NCBI GenBank assembly: GCA_012513195.1
Contig: JAAZCR010000310.1
Coordinates: 1-15,317 of the forward strand
Reading direction: 5' to 3'
Length of the DNA: 15,317 bases
DNA from: Bacilli bacterium
Lineage (GTDB): Bacteria; Bacillota_I; Bacilli_A; Haloplasmatales; Haloplasmataceae
In this document: positions 13,228-15,317 of the stretch, one piece after another
How the letters are laid out: the number at the start of each line of letters is the position of its first letter
Position numbering within the stretch: position 1 is the stretch's first letter
Made by a program: the position numbers and the translations under genes
The notes under the pieces: generated by a model
Told to the model about the DNA's origin: nothing
The model's input: the letters and a program-made list of their open reading frames with translations, nothing else
Database searches by the model: none

Positions 13228-14913
13228 AGTAAAGATAAAAGTGTTAAAATTAAAATCTTTGCGTTAGGTGGCATAGGTGAAACTGGAAAAAACAATTACA
13301 TTGTTGAAGTTGATTCCAAAATTTTTATTTTAGACGCTGGTTTAAAATATCCTGGTGAAGATTTACTAGGAGTTGATGCGGTAATACCCGATTTTAAATA
13401 TTTAATTGAAAATAAAGAGCGTATCGTTGGTTTATTTTTATCAAATGCTCATGAAGAGCATATCGGTGCCGTACCTAATTTATTAAAAGAGGTCAATGTT
13501 CCTGTTTATGCTACTCGTTTTACTATGGCATTGGTTGAAGATGCTTTACGTGAAATGGGTGAAGATGTAAGTAAATATAAATTGAATGTGATTAAGCACA
13601 CTAATGTGCTTCAATTTGATGATGTAACTGTATCATTTTTTAGTACCACTCACAGTATACCTGACAGTATAGGTATAAGCATCAATACAAGTGACGGTGC
13701 GGTTGTTTATACTTCGAATTATACTTTTGAACAAACCGTAGAAAAACGTTATCAGACGAGTTATGAACAAATTGTTCAGTTAGGGAAAAAAGGTGTTTTA
13801 GCTGTATTATCGGACAGTTTATCTGCTCATAATGTGGGACATACGACTGGGGAAAGTTTCTTTATCTATGAAATTAGTAAATATATTTCACAATCTCCTA
13901 GTCGGGTTATTGTCTCAGTATACTCATCGGATTTACAACGGATTCAAAAAATTATAAATGTAGCGAATGAGCACAACAAAAAGATTGCGATTATTGGGCG
14001 CAAGATGCAACGGATTGTTGATATCGCTGTCAAAATGGGATATCTTAAGTTTCCGACACCTGGAATGCTAGTTAATTTAAAATATATCGATGAGACCAAC
14101 GACAATAATTTACCAAACTTGGTAGTACTGGCGACAGGTGAACGGCATGAGCCATTTGATGCGTTAATAAGAATGAGTCGTAAACTTGATCGCTTAATTA
14201 ATATTGAACCTACTGATACCATTATTATCGCTAGTCCTGCTGTACCTGGTACGGAAATCAAAGCAGCTCGTACTCTTGACATTCTTTATCGGACAGGCGC
14301 TAAAGTCATCACGATCAACAAGAGTTATTTACCTTTACCGCATCCCTCCGCAGAAGATATCAAATTAATGATAAACTTACTTAAACCCAAATACATTATT
14401 CCCATTATCGGTGAATATCGTCATCAGTATGCTCACACAAAATTAGCGGAAGAAATGGGCTATGATACGGAAAACATCATAATCCTTGATAATGGTATGG
14501 TAGCTGAGTTTGAACAAGGGGAGTTAGTAAGTATTAGCGCAGATTTAGAGGTTGACCAAATCTTAGTTGATGGCTTAAGCGTAGGCGAAATCAGTAGCGT
14601 GGTATTAAAGGATCGGGTGCTCTTAAGCCAAGATGGTATCGTCTTAGCGATAGCTACTTTAGATGCGAAAACCAAGAAGATTATCGCTGGTCCTGAGATC
14701 GTTTCCCGCGGTTTTATCTATGTCAAGGATAATGAGGAAATGATTAATGAAATCTCCCAAATCATGGTTTCAACGATAACTGAAGGCACCACTAATCCAC
14801 GCACTCTTGATATGAATAAACTTAAGAATGATATTAAAGATAAGATTAGTAAGTATTTATATAAAGAAACAAAACGTAAACCGATTGTAATGCCAATTAT
14901 AAATGAAATTTAA
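13225..14913 (+). CDS. rnjB: Ribonuclease J family protein with degenerate active site
   Basis: RNase J enzymes are metallo-beta-lactamase/beta-CASP nucleases that mature and degrade RNA; J1 and J2 form a complex in Bacillus. The 562 residues match end to end: FALGGIGETGKN near residue 12, ILDAGLKYPGEDLLGVDAVIPD, the beta-CASP domain in the middle, LKPKYIIPIIGEYR and a full C-terminal domain (IVSRGFIYVKD). The metal site is damaged. The usual HGHEDH reads NAHEEH (74-79), so H74 is Asn and D78 is Glu; H143 in THSIPDS remains; the Asp of TGDFK is Asn165 (TSNYT); the His of PxHGE is Ile395. Four of seven ligands are thus changed. Position after the dapA-like gene equals that of rnjB in Bacillus, whose J2 is also degenerate and weakly active. 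A structural partner role for a J1 encoded elsewhere is likely. The start is GTG. Confidence 0.9.
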   Translation: MSKDKSVKIKIFALGGIGETGKNNYIVEVDSKIFILDAGLKYPGEDLLGVDAVIPDFKYLIENKERIVGLFLSNAHEEHIGAVPNLLKEVNVPVYATRFTMALVEDALREMGEDVSKYKLNVIKHTNVLQFDDVTVSFFSTTHSIPDSIGISINTSDGAVVYTSNYTFEQTVEKRYQTSYEQIVQLGKKGVLAVLSDSLSAHNVGHTTGESFFIYEISKYISQSPSRVIVSVYSSDLQRIQKIINVANEHNKKIAIIGRKMQRIVDIAVKMGYLKFPTPGMLVNLKYIDETNDNNLPNLVVLATGERHEPFDALIRMSRKLDRLINIEPTDTIIIASPAVPGTEIKAARTLDILYRTGAKVITINKSYLPLPHPSAEDIKLMINLLKPKYIIPIIGEYRHQYAHTKLAEEMGYDTENIIILDNGMVAEFEQGELVSISADLEVDQILVDGLSVGEISSVVLKDRVLLSQDGIVLAIATLDAKTKKIIAGPEIVSRGFIYVKDNEEMINEISQIMVSTITEGTTNPRTLDMNKLKNDIKDKISKYLYKETKRKPIVMPIINEI

Positions 14914-14938
14914 GCATGGATAAAATCCATGCTTTTTT
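14912..14938 (+). terminator. Intrinsic terminator after the RNase J gene
   Basis: AAGCATGGAT (14912-14921), loop AAA, ATCCATGCTT (14925-14934), with a T-run 14933-14938. The left arm includes the last two bases of the stop codon. Confidence 0.92.
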
Positions 14939-15025
14939 ATTTGTAAAAAGAAATTTATTCTACGAGAATTCGCCATTTTTTTGATATCTACTTCGTTAGA
15001 ATTAGATAAGAAAGAAGGTGATATC

Positions 15026-15317
15026 TTGTCAAAAGAGAAGAAACGAAAAACCAATGATGAAAAGACCAAAGAGGGGTTGGTCTATTTTGAGATATGGGGT
15101 CTATTTTTTATTTTAATTTCTTTAATTCTTATTTCTCAGTTAGGCTTAGTAGGTAGAAGTTTAAATACTTTAGTCAAAATGATCTTTGGTGATTGGTATT
15201 GGCTTATTCTCCTCTTTTTGTTTTATTATGGGATAATGATGATAATTCGACATGAGTTTATCACTTTTTCCTCGATAAAAATCAAAGGTTTTTTATTTAT
15301 AAGTGCAGGTTTACTAA
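15026..15317 (+). CDS. spoIIIE: DNA translocase SpoIIIE/FtsK, N-terminus only
   Basis: This family pumps DNA through the closing division or sporulation septum by an ATPase motor anchored in the membrane. Only the first 97 residues are in the window. They show a lysine-rich cytoplasmic tail (SKEKKRK), a first membrane segment at about 21-40, the family signature QLGLVGRSLNTLVKMIFGDWYW, which parallels LGVVGQ...GEWF of Bacillus SpoIIIE, a second membrane segment at about 58-75, and the start of a third. The chosen TTG start at 15026 has AAGGTGAT (15015-15022) upstream and gives the normal basic N-terminus. Placement after the RNase J gene matches spoIIIE in Bacillus, where tepA intervenes. The motor domain lies outside, so FtsK and SpoIIIE cannot be told apart from sequence; the symbol rests on synteny. 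Confidence 0.85.
   Translation, partial: MSKEKKRKTNDEKTKEGLVYFEIWGLFFILISLILISQLGLVGRSLNTLVKMIFGDWYWLILLFLFYYGIMMIIRHEFITFSSIKIKGFLFISAGLL

Noticed and set aside
13944-14282. 112-codon open frame on the minus strand within the RNase J gene
   Set aside because: No ribosome site or family resemblance; the plus-strand frame is a complete conserved protein, so this is a shadow.
14981-15007. Promoter for spoIIIE (TTGATA with TTAGAT)
   Set aside because: Spacing is only 15 bp and the -10 is poor; a promoter is likely in this 110-bp gap but I cannot place it.
1-15317. Mycoplasma-like genetic code (TGA read as Trp), suggested by AT-richness
   Set aside because: TGA is the natural stop for ribF (6172-6174) and dapG (12345-12347), and conserved tryptophans such as that of the thioredoxin WCGPC are TGG.
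1-15317. CRISPR arrays, tRNA or rRNA genes, insertion sequences, prophage or attachment sites
   Set aside because: No repeat-spacer pattern, no cloverleaf, no transposase or integrase frame and no long direct or inverted repeats were seen; all gaps are under 200 bases and are accounted for by promoters, leaders and terminators.

Overview
The window is AT-rich, uses the standard bacterial code (TGA ends ribF and dapG; Trp is TGG) and has strong AGGAGG-type ribosome binding sites. The gene set (RNase HIII, MutS2, dipicolinate synthase A and B, DapG-type aspartokinase, an RNase J, SpoIIIE/FtsK) points to a low-GC Bacillota in the Bacilli-like part of the phylum, from a lineage that makes or once made endospores. 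Placement near Erysipelotrichia, Turicibacter or Haloplasma-type lineages is a guess from AT-richness and gene loss, not shown by the sequence.

Layout. 1-845 (minus): most of rnhC, divergent from everything else. 921-3659 (plus): mutS2 and trxA, each with its own promoter, trxA closed by a long hairpin. 3738-6174: a tightly coupled run of an acidic orphan gene, truB and ribF. 6171-6589: rpsO as a separate unit with a structured leader and a strong terminator. 6616-8826: pnp with its terminator. 8848-9708: an unrecognised zinc-ribbon membrane protein. 9881-13089: dpaA-dpaB-dapG and a dapA-like gene as one operon, preceded by a possible sporulation-type promoter. 13225-14913: an RNase J family gene. 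15026-end: the N-terminus of SpoIIIE/FtsK.

The order truB-ribF-rpsO-pnp-(...)-dpaA-dpaB-dapG-dapA-rnjB-spoIIIE is the one known from Bacillus, but compressed: ylxY, mlpA, ymxH, asd and tepA are absent. A second Bacillus cluster (rnhC ... mutS2 ... trxA) is fused to its left, without zapA, cvpA-like yshB or polX. Functionally the window joins RNA and translation genes (TruB, S15, PNPase, RNase J, MutS2), flavin synthesis (RibF) and the aspartate-to-dipicolinate branch that supplies spores.

Most notable: three neighbouring genes keep their syntenic places but have lost expected features. The RNase J has lost four of seven metal ligands. The DapA homologue has lost the Thr-Thr of its proton relay and apparently its Schiff-base lysine. 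The aspartokinase keeps its catalytic core but has a regulatory region too short for two normal ACT domains. The RNase J gene also has an odd translation start, with a hairpin between a strong Shine-Dalgarno and a GTG codon.
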